A DNA stretch of 64,000 nt, from the NCBI GenBank assembly GCA_032718475.1, contig JAUCBJ010008049.1:1-64000 (forward strand), in the 5' to 3' direction. The translations under genes and the position numbers were made by a program. Origin of the DNA: Nemertoderma westbladi (Eukaryota > Xenacoelomorpha > Nemertodermatida > Nemertodermatidae). Positions 1 through 11,934 of the stretch are shown here, piece after piece (within the stretch, counting starts at the first letter, position 1; each line of letters starts with the position of its first letter). A model generated the notes under the pieces. It was not told the DNA's origin, did not search any database, and saw only the letters and a program-made list of their open reading frames with translations.

Positions 1-262
1 GAAGTCTTGGAAATCCGTGACAAGGATTGGAAATCTGGAATACCAGATATTTCGCAAGGACTCTCACCTCTCTTGCAGAGAGCGATACGTCACTACAGTT
101 CCTGGAATCGGCTCTGTAAAGCTACCCAAAGAGGTGAGGTCTCTATAGGGGTGGCTTTAACAGGCGGCGGCGGACTCGTGAGGGTCTGGGGGCACGTTAA
201 ATCCAGAGCTAAGTGCAAGGGAGATACTGAAGGCCCTCGTGTCTAGCGAACCATGAATTAAC
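1..262 (+). other. Unrecognised ORF remnant left of retrocopy A
   Basis: An open frame runs from the window edge to a stop at 244-246. It contains the string YSSWNRLCKA, which faintly recalls the SSW-R-L region near the integrase of BEL/Pao LTR retrotransposons, but the rest does not follow that family. The retrotransposon copy that follows begins at about 272. I cannot assign this stretch; it could be the flank that retrocopy A inserted into. Confidence 0.2.
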
Positions 263-271
263 ATGGTGCCG

Positions 272-1477
272 TGGAAGGATAATTGAAGAATTATCAAAAA
301 AGAAAGACAGGCATCTGGCTGTTATCTTTGTTGACTTCTTCAAGGCCTTTGATTCAGTCTCTCAGTCACGTATGTTCAGCATACTTTCATTATATGGGAT
401 TCCTGATGAAATTATTGCAGCAATCAGATCAGTATACAATGGTTCGACAACATTTGTGTCTACTGTTGACGGTGACACAGAACCATTTGAAGTGTTATGG
501 GGCGTCCTCCAAGGAGACACACTTGCACCATTCTTGTTCATTATTGTGGTTGACTATGTTCTACGCATGTCCTTAGATCATCATAATGATGATGGGGTGA
601 TGATAACTCCACCTACTGGCTCCAGAAGTCGAGGAAATCCTGCCAAGTACCTAACTGATCTAGACTTTGCTGATGACTTAGGAGTACTCTCAGAATCATT
701 AGAGGGAGCCCAACGGCTCCTCCGCTCATTAGAACATGCTGCTTCTAGTGTTGGTCTTTTTATTAACTCCAGAAAGACCAAAATTCTGACAGTTATCTTG
801 GAAAGTCCTCAGCAAGTCTCTGATCGGATGAGCATAAGCTCAAAGGATGGTATGCTTGAGCATGTGGACGACTTCTGTTACCTGGGATCATGGATCCGGA
901 AGTCAGGTGAGGACCTTCGAATACGTAAGGGAAAGGCATGGGCAGCCCTGAATAGGCTTTCCAGAATTTGGAAGTCACCTAGAATTAATCGGAAACTTAA
1001 GGTCCGATTATTTAGAGCAGCAGTAGTTCCAGTACTCCTCTACGGGAGTCCATGCTGGGCTCTAACTGCTGAGGCCACCAAATCTCTGGATGGCACATTC
1101 ACAAGTGGTTCATTGTGTCAAGTACAATGCACACATCTCCAACCAGACACTATATAACATTGGAGGTGTCTCATTGGTTCCCCCAAGCTTGACACTAGAA
1201 CAAAATCGCCTCCGCTTTGCAGGACATTGCTTTCGCCGTGAGGACCAGCCAGTGCATAATCTTGTACTTTGGCAGCCTCATGGAGTGAATAAGCATGGTG
1301 GACAGCCCATGACTTTCTTGAGACGCATCTTAAAGGACACTGGACTTAAAGATGCGGATGATCTAGCAAATGTCATGGGTGATAGGGAGTTGTGGCGGTG
1401 CAATTTTGTTGACAAGCCGGCACAGCATTCTTAAAGATGCAGCTGCAATGCAGCATGCCGATCCTAGTAGTAGTAGG
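272..1477 (+). pseudogene. Non-LTR retrotransposon copy A (RT 3' portion, 5'-truncated)
   Basis: A truncated copy of the dominant non-LTR retrotransposon family of this window. The frame at 372-1157 reads the RT fingers and palm: SVYNGSTTFVSTVDGDTE, the primer-grip-like GVLQGDTLAPFLF and the catalytic FADD of LDFADDLGVLSES. The thumb and the C-terminal tail (RFAGHCFRREDQPVHNLVL) follow in another frame at 1090-1434. The switch comes from a net 11 bp deletion near 1097 compared with the copies at 30114-30611 and 49788-50126. The element ends with a shared 3' UTR (GCATGCCGATCCTAG) and a short (TAG)n tail ending at about 1477. The AP-endonuclease and ORF1 are absent. The clade is uncertain (RTE/CR1/jockey group). 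Not functional. Confidence 0.85.
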
Positions 1478-2640
1478 TTCGATTGTATAGCTGATGACAA
1501 ACAGACAGACAGACAGTCACAAAGACAGGCATTTGGTATGATTGTATGCAAAAATCAATTAGATGCTGGGACAGGATACGATACTAAACGTTTTCGTATC
1601 GCATTATTTTATTCGTATCCTTGTGAAGGAAAATTGTGTCATTAATTGTTAGTCTATGGGCTGCAAAGGGTAAACAACCCCCCCCCCCCCCATTGGTTGT
1701 TTTCTCATCTGTGCAAAAAATGTAGTTTGTCAATACTTAACACCAAAAAGTGATGTTTTGTGACTTTAGTAAAATAATATAGCAATTTAAAGTAGAGCTA
1801 CGTTCCTGAAAACAGCTGCCCTGCTACTTTTCATGCTCTATTCACCTAAACACTTTTTACTTTTTGAAAATTGGTCAACCTGATCAAAACATATGGCTAC
1901 TTACATTTTTCCAATGTTTTGGCCACTTTTCTTGAGAATCAACCATAAATTAATTTAGAAATTTCAAACTTGTTTTTTTTCGGCGGTTTGCACCAGACTT
2001 ATCAAACTTGTATTTTTCGGTAATTCAATGCAAACCATTTTGTCATTGAATTTGTCACAAAATTTGTCATTGTCACAAATGTATTGTCAACATTGGTTTA
2101 ATTGATTTAAAATAGATGGAATTTTTGCGATTAAAGTTCAAGTTCAAGGTACGAGGGTGGTTTGGGATGGATGGGTCAGGATGCTGAATATTTTAAATGA
2201 CTCTTGTGCCAATTATATAAAGTGAAAGATTTAACCCTTTCCGGCCGACTGTATATTTTTGTATACACTGAATTTATTTCACTACGGATTGCATAATTTT
2301 AACTAATTATAGTTGGTTTCATCCAATTGTGGCACTATCACACTTCCTTTATTTTTAAATTACCGATTCTGATTGGATAATTGTAGTAGAAGGCTTCAAT
2401 GAACGATTTTAGATGCGTGTTTTCAGGTATTAACATACTACCATGCTTAACATGCTACCTGGTATAGGAAAGATGGTTATTTAAATGCTTTGGCAAAGCG
2501 ATACTGAGAATTTTGATTGGGTATTCCAAAGATGAATTGTCCAATGAGATAATAATATTTCCAGGATAAACTTTACAGTACATGCAGGCTGGTAGTGTTA
2601 TTGATAAACCACTGTATACATTTGTCTACGTTAGGTTTAT
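1478..2640. other. Intergenic AT-rich stretch with a dispersed repeat
   Basis: No coding region is recognised. There is a C14 tract at 1678-1691. A dispersed repeat lies at about 1902-2230 and is listed separately. TTAACCCTTTCCGGCC at 2232 resembles the left tip of the piggyBac-like MITEs found later, but I found no matching right tip. Confidence 0.6.
1902..2230. repeat. Dispersed repeat, copy 1 (about 330 bp)
   Basis: Nearly identical to 34930-35252 over the whole length, including the strings TTCCAATGTTTTGGCCAC and CATTGGTTTAATTGATT. Both copies end at ATATAAAGTGAAAGATT. It carries the CAAACTTGTATTTTTCGG module that also builds the satellite at 58910-59640, so it belongs to the same repeat family. 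No coding potential was seen. Confidence 0.8.
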
Positions 2641-2643
2641 AAA

Positions 2644-2712
2644 GTTGGGGAGTAGAAGTGGTGCAGCCACAGTTGGGGAGTAGATGTGGTGCAGCACCGT
2701 TGGGGAGTAGAT
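2644..2712. repeat. Short tandem repeat, unit about 27 bp
   Basis: GTTGGGGAGTAGA recurs three times, with GTGGTGCAGC in the first two units. It is a small, imperfect minisatellite with no coding context. Confidence 0.75.
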
Positions 2713-3291
2713 TAAGCTTATTATAGAAGCAAGCTTATTATATATTTATATAACTTAGGCTAAACTTATATACCGGTATTCAGTGATTGATATCAGTCTG
2801 TGGTAATACTATTATATATACTATAGGGTGTATACCGGTATTATAACACTCGATATCTACCCACGTTACATTGAGTAACAATATCTGGTAACTACAAGAC
2901 TGACAGTTGATACTGATTTGCCCTAGACTTACTTTAACTGTTATTATAGTGATAGGCATTCAACTGTGATTTAATTATGTCTGACCTAAAACAAACAATG
3001 TCAGACAGTCTTTTGGAATGGACAATCTGTGACCCAGACCAAAGTGTAGTAAGTTCCTGACCTAGGTCTAAGTCCCCTCCTACTGTAAGAAAGGCCATCC
3101 CTACAGTAGTTGTGTCGGCCCCTAGGTTAGTGACGCACCATAGGTCTATTATAGGCACTAGGGCTCAAGTTAAGTGAGACCAAGCGACGGATGTAGAACA
3201 GTGGCGGCGCCCTGACTGAGAGGTTATTTCTCAACCACTCAGTGACCCTAGTTCCAGCACCGAAGAGTTAACGCCTGAGATCGGCTCAAGG
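2713..3291. other. Leader region upstream of the coiled-coil ORF
   Basis: No gene is seen. TGGCGGCGCCCTGAC at about 3203 resembles the start of a tRNA primer-binding site (TGG...) as expected just downstream of a 5' LTR, and a gag-like ORF follows. I could not find a matching second LTR, so this is only suggestive. Confidence 0.3.
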
Positions 3292-4835
3292 ATGGAAGAA
3301 GTGGTTTACCCTGACCCACTCTTGATTCTTCCTGGGGTAGTGCTCACTCGAGTTCTTCTTGCCATAGAGGAACATCAAGCGGAATGGATGAGAAATAAGC
3401 AGTCAACCAGGGATAGTTACGCTGGATACCCGCTCGAGGAATTAAAGTCTATTGTAGAAACTCAATGGAACTTTCCCGGACCCGGACTCCCGTTTAACTT
3501 CTCAGAAGCTGCCTGGGAAGACCTACATCAGATGGGTGTAGTTAGAGATACCAGAGATCCCGCTGTATGGAAGAGGTCGGCAGCCGGATATGTCCAAGGA
3601 TTCTTAACTCCTTGGGACGAATGGAAACGAAGTTATTCCGAGGGCAACTGGAACAACCTCCAGAGCAGGGAGAACTGCTATACCAAGTAAGAGAACGGAT
3701 ACTGAGGATCAGATTAATCCTGTCAGCGTTTGAAGAAGCTTCGAAGAGAAGTCAAGATACATCACTGCAGGTGGCAGTAAAGACTTGGTTCCAAAGAGTG
3801 AATGTTAAAGTCCAGGGAACAACCAAATGGAAGGCTCAGTTGGCGGAACAACTAGCCTACGGAGAATCCACAGATGCAGTCTTCTCTCATGGGGAAAGTG
3901 AGGCGGTATCTGAAAAACCTCCGAAGAAAGATGCTATTGACATCTATTTATCTGATTACCAACGATTCATAGGTGACAAAGAACTAAGGAGACGTCTAGA
4001 CGGACTTTACCCCAACAGTGAGGCAGCCAACTTAATCCTAGACTCATTGGATGCCCAGATGCAAGCGGCTGAGCAAGCTAAAATAGACGAAGACATGCTC
4101 ATCGCTTTGGACAAGGAGGAACAAATAAAGAAAGGATTAATAGAAGATAGGAAAAGAGCTGCCGCCTCTGAAGCCGAACTTAAAGCTGCAGCGACAACGG
4201 CGGAAGTCGAATGGAAAGCTGCAGCGTCATTGGCAGATGCCGAACTTCAAGCTGCCACAGCAGAAGTTGAAAAACGGGCCGCTGAAGCCAAAGCACAACT
4301 AGAGTTAGAGAGCATTCAAGCGAGACAAGATTTCTTAAGTAAACAAAGGGCAGCGACTCAGATGCAATACATAAGTAGAACTACTCCTAAAAGACATGGA
4401 TTTACTACCTCTTTGGACAAAGGTACTACCACTGATCTGATCCGATGGCACTCTGTTGGTGAGCGGGACTGTATTTCTTTGAAAGGGAAATTTAAAGAAG
4501 AAAAATATTCCCAAATAGAAGAGTGTGTTAGTTTAGTAGATGAAAGGTTGTTCAAATTTTGCTGTATTTTAGCCTCAGCAACTGATTTTAAATCTGCAGA
4601 AAAAGAAATTTATTTCACTATTCTCAAGACAGTAGAACAACTCTGCTATTTAACAAAACAACAAAATCCCCACTTTATTGATCTTTGTTCTTTTCAGCAA
4701 AACTCTCTTAGATATGATTCATCTTATAGTAAGACTGTTGCTTATATACAATGCGCAGGGGCACCAACTGGAAGCATCACTAAGATAAAAAAACTATTTG
4801 AAAGCCAAATCTACCCCAACACCATATACAGCTGA
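3292..4835 (+). pseudogene. Frameshifted coiled-coil protein, possibly gag-like
   Basis: Two overlapping frames form one coding region. Residues 1 to about 115 are read from ATG 3292 (LPGVVLTRVLLAIEEHQAEW...). The second frame takes over near 3640 (GQLEQPPEQGELLYQVRERI) and runs to the stop at 4833-4835. The switch implies a one-base indel. The centre (about 4040-4340) is a long Ala/Glu/Lys-rich coiled coil (AAEAKAQLELESIQARQD). The C-terminal 150 residues look globular (LVDERLFKFCCILASATDF). No zinc knuckle, protease or RT is visible. The single-exon layout and TGG-type leader would fit a gag of an LTR element, but the family is not recognised. It could also be a retrogene or a large exon of a host gene. 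Confidence 0.5.
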
Positions 4836-4904
4836 TGGTGTTTTGCTGATAGTGATGGTGACTATGGTGACAATAACTGCCACTTCCGATGTTCAAGGCA
4901 CTAA

Positions 4905-5152
4905 TCGTATATGGTGTTGTTGCGTTTTGGCAACTGCTAGTAGCATTAGGCCGCGTTTCAGCAACTCATAGCCCTGTTTCGGCCACAGGGTAACAAAGTT
5001 GCGTTTCGGCAACTGAGTGATGCATTTTGGCAACTCATAGTTTAATTTCGGCAACTCATAGTTGCATTTCAGCAACTGTTAAACGGATGCGCTTAGGCAA
5101 ACTGATAGATGCGTTTCGGCAACTGATAGATGCATTTCAGCAACTCGTAAAT
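4905..5152. repeat. Minisatellite, unit about 21 bp (GCGTTTCGGCAACTGATAGAT)
   Basis: About ten degenerate copies of a unit with core TTTCGGCAACT(C/G)ATAG run through this segment. The last units are the most alike. The array starts about 70 bp after the stop of the coiled-coil ORF. Short reading frames here are products of the repeat. Confidence 0.85.
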
Positions 5153-5811
5153 AAAGGCCAACTGGATACTGTATAGAGCCCGCAGTATAGAGATAGGTGG
5201 AATCTCAATGTCTCCGTCGCATTGTATCACCATAGGGCAGAGCAAATCAGTATTATTTATTACCTTTGCCTCATTACGTTTGTTATTATTTATTACCTTT
5301 GCCTCGTTACGTACTACTTCGAGTTATATAGAAACTGATGTTATTAATATATTGTCTACAATATATTATATATTGTCTACATATTATTCGAAATATTATA
5401 AGTCTATTAATTCAACCTGATATTATAATTCAATCTGATATTAATTCATACAGTACTGTTAATCTATTTCCCTTTTCAATTTTGGTTTTTCAACTCGCGT
5501 TCGACTCAGTAGATAGTTATTTTATTTAGAATCCGACATATCTCAGAATCAGTTTGAGCCCAAAATGGAGAGCATACAAAACAATGATTAGTTCTAATTT
5601 TAGGTTAGTTTGAGTAACTAACAGCTGCCCAGCGTCACGGACCGAACGTCATGGGTGGAAAAATATTCCACATTTATCAATCAGAACACAAAATCATATT
5701 TGATCACTGCCATATGTGCAAACCGGCATTGTCCACATATAAATGACCAATTAATAACTCTGCTATCAATAACTATAACTAACTTTTAAACTTGTCATCA
5801 TTTATCATTTA
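5153..5811. other. AT-rich intergenic stretch
   Basis: No gene is recognised. A 31 bp direct repeat with core TATTTATTACCTTTGCCTC occurs at about 5253-5315, and TATTATATTGTCTAC-type repeats follow. ORFs here are short and low-complexity. Confidence 0.6.
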
Positions 5812-6753
5812 CTACTACTACTAGGATCGGCATGCTGCATTGCAGCTGCATTTTTAAGAATGCTGTGCCGGCTTGTCGACAAAATTGCGCCACCACAACT
5901 CCCTATCACCCATGACATTTGCTAGATCATCTGCATCTACAAGGCCAGTGTCCTTTAAGATGTGTCTCAAGAAAGTCATGGGCTGTCCACCATGCTTATT
6001 CACCCCATGAGGCTGCCAAACTACAAGATTATGCACTGGCTGGTCCTCCCGGCAAAAGCAATGTCCTGCAGAGCGGAGGCGATTTTGTTCTAGTGTCAAG
6101 CTTGGGGGAACCACTGAGACACCTCCAATGTTATATAGTGTCTGGTTGGAGATGTGTGCATTGTACTTGACACAATGAACCCGGCATAGCATTCTTGTGA
6201 ATGTGCCATCCAGAGATTTGGTGTCCTCAGCAGTTAGAGCCCAGCATGGACTCCCATAGAGGAGTACTGGAACTACTGCTGCTCTAAAAGTCGGACCTTA
6301 AGTTTCCGATTAATTCTCGGTGACTTCCAAATCCTGGAAAGCCTATTCAAGGCTGCCCATGCCTTTCCCTTATGCATCCCTCACCTGACTTCCGGATCCA
6401 TGATCCCAGGTAACAGAAGTTGTCCACATGCTCAAGCATACCATCCTTTGAGCTTATGCTCATCCAATCAGAGACTTGCTGAGGACTTTCAAAGTTAACT
6501 GTCAAAATTGTGGTCTTTTTGGAGTTAATAAAAAGACCAACACTAGAAGCAGCATGTTCTAATGAGCTGAGGAGCCATTGGGCTCCCTCCGTTGGGCAAG
6601 TGTGTCTCCCTGGAGGACGCCCCATAACACTTCAAATGGTTCTGTGTCACCATCAACAGTAGACACAAATGTTGTCGAACCATCATAATACTGATCTGAT
6701 TGCTGCAATATTTTCATCAGGAATCCCATAAATGAAAGTATGCTGAACATACG
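5812..6753 (-). pseudogene. Non-LTR retrotransposon copy B (5'-truncated, internal deletion)
   Basis: The reverse strand carries the same family as copy A. The (TAG)n tail and GCATGCCGATCCTAG end lie at about 5812-5835. The C-terminal frame is 6192-5854 (MLCRVHCVKYNAHISNQTLY), and the palm/thumb pieces are at 6625-6347. Against copy E about 168 bp is missing at about 6590, which removes the FADD catalytic segment. A further small deletion lies near 6380. Homology stops at about 6753, just past ACGT. The copy is dead. Confidence 0.85.
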
Positions 6754-7640
6754 TGAATTAATTTTTGGTCGACCATAAATTAATTTTTGGTCAACCATAA
6801 ATATATTATAGACCATAGATATATTGCACTTATAATATATAGATAGAATGGCGAGTGAAGCGAGCAGAGAAAATTTTTCCACATTTTCGCTTATGACCCT
6901 GTAAATATGACCCTGAATTTTCCCTGACATTTCAGCACCCCTGGGTGAGTACGCCCAGGGGAACGTTACTCCCCCCCCCCCCCTCCACCCCCACATCGCT
7001 ACACCTCTGTACATACCTCCAGTCTATTCACAATTCATTTTATAAATACCCCGGACCACACCATGAAGATGAATTGGCTGTTGGCAAACACCACGTAAAG
7101 CGAAATACAACAGCGAAGGAACACCAGCAACAAAAAGAAGAACTCAAAAAAGAAGAAAGATACATGTATAACCTATGTGAGGAACATATAAGATTCGACA
7201 CAACAAAAATGACATTGAAAATGAAAGTTAATTAAAATTATTCTTAAATTGAATACAATAAACCTTAAACAAAAACAATAAACATTCAAGAGCAAAAAAT
7301 GGTTTTAGAATAATATACAAAATATTTGGTGGAAAAAAATTAAATAAATTACATACAAATTAAATTATCATTATTTCAAAATAAAATAATAAAATATCAT
7401 AGAATTGTAAATTATTATTAAATTATGAAATATTTATACTCGTATAAATTTAATGAACACATAGTGATGAAAGAGGCTGCAAAGAAAATCCGAGACGAAA
7501 ATCATGCATCAGTAAAATGTGTCTTGGTGGTGGCAGTGGATTGCAAAAACGTCAAATCAATACAACAAAAGTACCTTCTACCAACATAAACTAAAACAAT
7601 TTAATTTAACAGTCAGCTTAAAACTACAAATAAAAAAACA
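6754..7640. other. AT-rich intergenic stretch
   Basis: A 32 bp direct repeat (TTAATTTTTGGTCGACCATAAA) occurs at about 6758-6800 and a C13 tract at 6971-6983. An open frame at 7020-7234 (Lys/Glu-rich, EHQQQKEELKKEERYMY) is not recognised. Long A/T tracts dominate 7240-7640. Confidence 0.5.
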
Positions 7641-8850
7641 GCACTAAAAATCCTGTGGAGAGAAGATGTGGGAGGAAGTACAGGTAGTACAGGTGATGAT
7701 ATCACCAGTGCCCTGGTATCAATCCTGGATGAAATCGTGTAGATTCTACCACCAGCTACAGAAGAACTGACTGAGTAAGTGCGACCTTACAATGGTGATA
7801 AAGTGGTGGCTGCAACAACAAACGCAGTTACAAATCGTGTCCATCCTCTGCATCATGGTTCAGTATAGCCAGTACTTGTCCAGGAAGTGGATAACCTCCA
7901 TTCTCAAATAGAGAGTATGTTCAAAGGGAGAGAGGTGTGGTTGCCACTATCCTACTTAAAGATATTTAAAGAAATCAATCAGGAATGGATAGATTTTAGA
8001 ATAAACGATTTCCCCTGGAGAGGGATGAATTTTGATTGCATCAAAAGCCCCCCCCCCCCCCCATCTGTACACCACTATCTGTATTGGTGATAATTGTCTG
8101 TTGATGGCATATAACAAACAAATATTTCTACATCAGTACAGATCTCTTTTTCTTGAGATATAGAGACCCCATGATACAAGCATCCAATAAAAATCCACCT
8201 TCAAACCTCCATTAACTCAACAAATACTTTCGAATTTGCTGTAATGACGTAGAGAAAAGCAGTGAATAACAACCAGATTCTTATATATCAATATATTTTT
8301 CAATTGCTGATCAAGACTACTAGTATTAGGAGGATATCCACACCCTCATTATCTTGTCCGTCTTATTATCTTCCCATATCTAGTGCCTCGCACATCAAGA
8401 AGAAATCGAATCCATATTGGATGAACAAGAGTTCTTCTATCAATCACTAATCATTCTGATATATCAAAATGCTGATAAAGATGCATTGAGCCTTATCAGG
8501 TGGGGAGCCATGAAAATGATATTTGCGAATGAATTTGCCTCTAAATATAATTGGAAGTGCTGCGGAACAATGCCATTCAAAGACTTGGATGTGAGCAGTG
8601 TTTGTTGAATTTGAATTGCGGCAATAAAACGATTTCACTGCTTAAACACAGTATTGTGGAAATAAATGCATATTATACAGCTCACTTTTTATAAAATAAC
8701 ATTCATAAATTAACATTAATAATTGTTTTATAAATTGTAGATTCTATGCTTGCCTATCTAGAACGAAACATACATGAACGGATTCGTAAATCATTATATG
8801 GAACTACTACAAGTACTGAATCAGGCAATATTGAGGATAAAGCGCATCAC
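7641..8850 (+). pseudogene. Remnant with a DUF4806-like C-terminal domain
   Basis: The clearest part is about 8390-8608. It reads EEIESILDEQEFFYQSL, then WGAMKMIFANEFASKYNW, then MPFKDLDVSSVC and a stop. This matches the DUF4806 pattern (two helices, then a basic L-T-ELA-YNW-G-K-F-L block), a small domain common in invertebrate expansions and in transposon-linked genes. A possible second piece starts after the acceptor-like AAATTGTAG at 8739 (MLAYLERNIHERIRKSLYG). Upstream open bits (7641-7740, 7888-8050) are interrupted by stops and a C15 tract (8048-8062). It is a decayed gene or gene fragment; intron limits are uncertain. Confidence 0.4.
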
Positions 8851-8873
8851 AGGAAGTCTACTGTGGTGTCAAC

Positions 8874-9185
8874 ATGGGTGTCTCCCTGGAGGACTGCCCA
8901 GTGCCCATAACACTATGGATCTATTACCCGTAGCATATGGACCCATAACACTATGGATCTATAACCCACAACACTATGGATCTATAACCCATAGCACTAT
9001 GGATCTATCACACCATCAACAGTAGACACAAATGTATACTGATCTGATTGCTGCAATAATTTCATCAGGAAGACCATATAATGAAAGTATGCTGAACATC
9101 ATGAACGAGAGAATGGGGCCTTACTCCATGATCCCATGACTATTATGGACCCATTTTGATTTCCAAGTAGCACTCTCTCAATGGG
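8874..9185 (-). pseudogene. Non-LTR retrotransposon copy F (small RT fragment)
   Basis: On the plus strand, GGGTGTCTCCCTGGAGGAC, CACCATCAACAGTAGACAC and CTGATTGCTGCAATAATTTC line up with copy E at about 50720-50830. The homology continues to TCTCTCAATGGGATC at about 9175. The fragment is read on the minus strand and is split by an expanded tandem repeat at 8905-9008. It retains no useful reading frame. Confidence 0.8.
8905..9008. repeat. Tandem repeat inside copy F, unit about 21 bp
   Basis: ACACTATGGATCTATAACCC repeats about five times with small changes. It sits inside the retrotransposon fragment where copy E has no such sequence, so the array expanded after the copy inserted. Confidence 0.85.
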
Positions 9186-9400
9186 ATCTCATATTATATT
9201 TGTGTAGGGAACAGTCTGGTAGAAGAAGGGAACCTCCCATGAAGAGATCATACTTGAGTAGTGAACAGTCTTGAAGAAGAAGTGAGCCTCCCATGGAGAC
9301 ATCATATTTGAGTAGTGAACAGTCTGGAAGAAGAAGGGAGCCTCCCATGGAGTTATCATATTTGTATAGTGAATCCTCTCATGGAGTGATTATATTCAAG
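9186..9400. repeat. Tandem repeat, unit about 62 bp
   Basis: Three good copies and one partial copy of a unit with AGTGAACAGTCTGGAAGAAG and CCTCCCATGGAG. It directly follows retrocopy F. No coding meaning is seen. Confidence 0.85.
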
Positions 9401-9454
9401 TAGTGGAAGGGAATGCAGCCAGAATACTGACTGAGCTCTGGAAATGGTGGGGCA

Positions 9455-9846
9455 GTGGTTGTGTGGTGTCATTTATATGGGTATTTCCTAATGAAATGCT
9501 ACCTCCTCATAGTCGAGTCCCTATTCCTGGAACCATGCTTTACAATCGAGGTCCATGGATGCCAACTTCTTGGGGGCATTATCAGCACTGAAAACTTCCA
9601 AAAGGAGTTTGTTGATGTCAAGGTTGCTGAGTTTGTCCGACAGGTGGAGCTCCTTGAAGGTATCACCCCATATCACCCCCACCCCCCTGCGCTTATGCGG
9701 GCCTCACCATTGGGTTGTTGGCATGGTAGCACTATATATCGCGCATCATTCCACAATCCATGGATCAGTTCAGAGATCTGAGGACACTGTTGTAAAGTGT
9801 CTGGAAGCGCATACTGGGGAGCCTTCCATCAGAAAGCCTTAGATTT
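9455..9846 (+). pseudogene. RT C-terminal fragment of a second non-LTR family
   Basis: The reading LLGGIISTENFQKEFVDVKV, AEFVRQVELLEGI continues in another frame with YAGLTIGLLAWWHYISRIIP and MDQFRDLRTLL. This is the segment after the RT palm seen in a widespread invertebrate non-LTR group (LG-IG-F---F---KV--W---V--LS-IA, then YAA--HGL---W-YL-RT-P). Two stops and one frameshift break it. In that group the same protein ends with a nuclease-like domain, and a remnant of that domain is present at 55483-55860. Confidence 0.55.
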
Positions 9847-9849
9847 AAA

Positions 9850-10395
9850 TAATAATCATGTCTGGCATAGAAAATGTTTATAAGTGTGACTGTGTGGTGA
9901 AGATTTGCATCCCAAATTTAAGAGCGTTTCAAAAACGATGCAGTATCCGATGAAAGCCAGTTGGGCATGATGCTGAATATGTTTGAAAAACATCAGATCC
10001 ACTAGCTCAGGTTCTTAGTTGCAACAAATAGTCAGTATACTAACATCAGCCCAAATGTCTCCTTCAGATGTCGAATCCGAAAACTTGTATACTGGTAAAT
10101 ATAGGGTAGAGTTTCACCAGGCATATCAAACTTGTATTTTCGGTGCTGTGTGGAAAATTTGGTGCCAGCATGAAATTTTGAAAATCCATTCAATAGTTCA
10201 ATTGCTTGTGACAAATTATTCACGTTTTAGAGGATAATGGCAGTTCTGAATTCAATGTAATAAATAATTATCAATCATTTTGAAAATAAGTAAATTGATC
10301 AATAGATAGTATCATCTTGTTTCTTTCGTTATATGGGTTTATGAGGGTGAATCCGATGGAATCAATAAAAACAGCACTGGACATCTCAAAATAAA
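9850..10395. repeat. Fragment of the satellite-bearing piggyBac-like MITE
   Basis: Strings such as ATATCAAACTTGTATTTTCGG, GAAAATCCATTCAATAG and CAATAAAAACAGCACTGGAC match the array at 59060-59570. This is a diverged, tipless fragment of that repeat family. Confidence 0.7.
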
Positions 10396-11934
10396 TAAAA
10401 AATGTGTTTTATCTCGGGTAGTTACGGGATCACTGGCACTGCCCCTGGATAACTCAACTGCCTTCCCTACCAAACCCGGTGAGCAGTACAACCTCTTCAA
10501 AGTACCCTTTTCATTCTAACATAGAGGGCAACTTTCACCTTTATTTGGTACTGGAGCACCTTTGCATCCTTTAATATTTTCTTTGATTTTGTGGAAAACT
10601 TTGATGCTCTCGTTGGGATCGGAAATGTCTCCAGGTCCTTGTATGTCTCTCTGGCTTGCAGGCACAACTCCCCATCTAGGCCTTCTACTGACACTTGTGC
10701 TATCGATTCACTGTCCCAAAATGTTCGGCTTAAAAGGAACATGGGTGTAGTTGAAATAATGTCTTGCTTTCCATATACATAATATATTTAACCAGTTAAC
10801 GGACAGTTAAGAACATCATTATCAAAATGACTGAATGAACAAATTATTACAATATCAGAATATTACAGACAGTTTAGCTTACCGATTTCCAGTAGCCCTA
10901 TCAGACTGCTGGACTTCCAGACAGCACAATCAAAGTTATTTATATGTACTGTATCAAAATATTTGTTACACATTCGTTCTTAAAATATAAAAGTTAACTT
11001 CTGGCGCACGAATTCATGACCTTTGTGATAGATATATAGATATAGAAGATAGGTACAGAATAGGCAACATACCTTGCCAGTAGTGGTCCGGCCAGTACTA
11101 TACAGGGTTTTCAGACCCTGGTAATGCCGGATCTTTAAATGGCGACTTCCACAATACTCCCTGTGGTCATGTTTACCCGGTTCTCAGGAAACTTTCTGGC
11201 TCCCACACAGTAAATGTACACTCATTGGTACCGGTACTGTCTCTTAAAGTAAACGTGCATATTGGAACTTCTTTCTCTGATAAGGGGGCAACACCATCCT
11301 TTGGCGTCTGCCACATATGCGACAATAACTAAAAAAGGAATCAGTCATAGAAATATCATTCAATTCAGAAAGGCTGTAAGGTACCCAATAAACTAAACAC
11401 TGCAGTTGTATAATAATAAAAGCTTTCTGTATTTTAGTCGGGTTGGTGTTTCAGATAAAAAATACATTATTTTCAATATCTAGAACCAGTAGTCAAGGCA
11501 TAAGATTGATGTATATTGTTTAATTGTTTGATAAACTATAAAAATTAACTATAAAAAATGTTGTTTACAAGTTAAGTTGTTAAGGCAGACTTTTTTTGTA
11601 TGAAGACTCGGAAACAGTAAAATTGGACAGACAGGAAGTGGGAAGATTAGCCTACATAAGTAAATTTTATACATACAGACATACCTGATACAAATCTGCC
11701 AATTAACCCTTTAATCAACGGTCCCAAGCTCATTGTTGGTTCCTCATCTATGTTGTGTCTCAACATATCAACATATCGGTTCCTCATCTATGTGTAATCT
11801 TCCAGTCTTGTATGATTTATTTGAATACAGAAATAATAACAGATACAGAATGCAAGACAACAAATACTGTATATAGAGGCAGATCAATCTAATCTACACC
11901 ACTTTGTAACCCAATAACTTATCACGTTCTTTCA
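10396..11934. other. Intergenic stretch without recognised gene
   Basis: Only short ORFs occur, none recognisable, such as the one at 10742-10497 on the minus strand. TTAACCCTTTAATC at 11703 resembles a MITE tip, and TTAGGGTTAA lies at 14930-14939 beyond the piggyBac element. That pair could mark an older TTAA element into which the piggyBac inserted, but the tips match for only about four bases. Confidence 0.5.
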
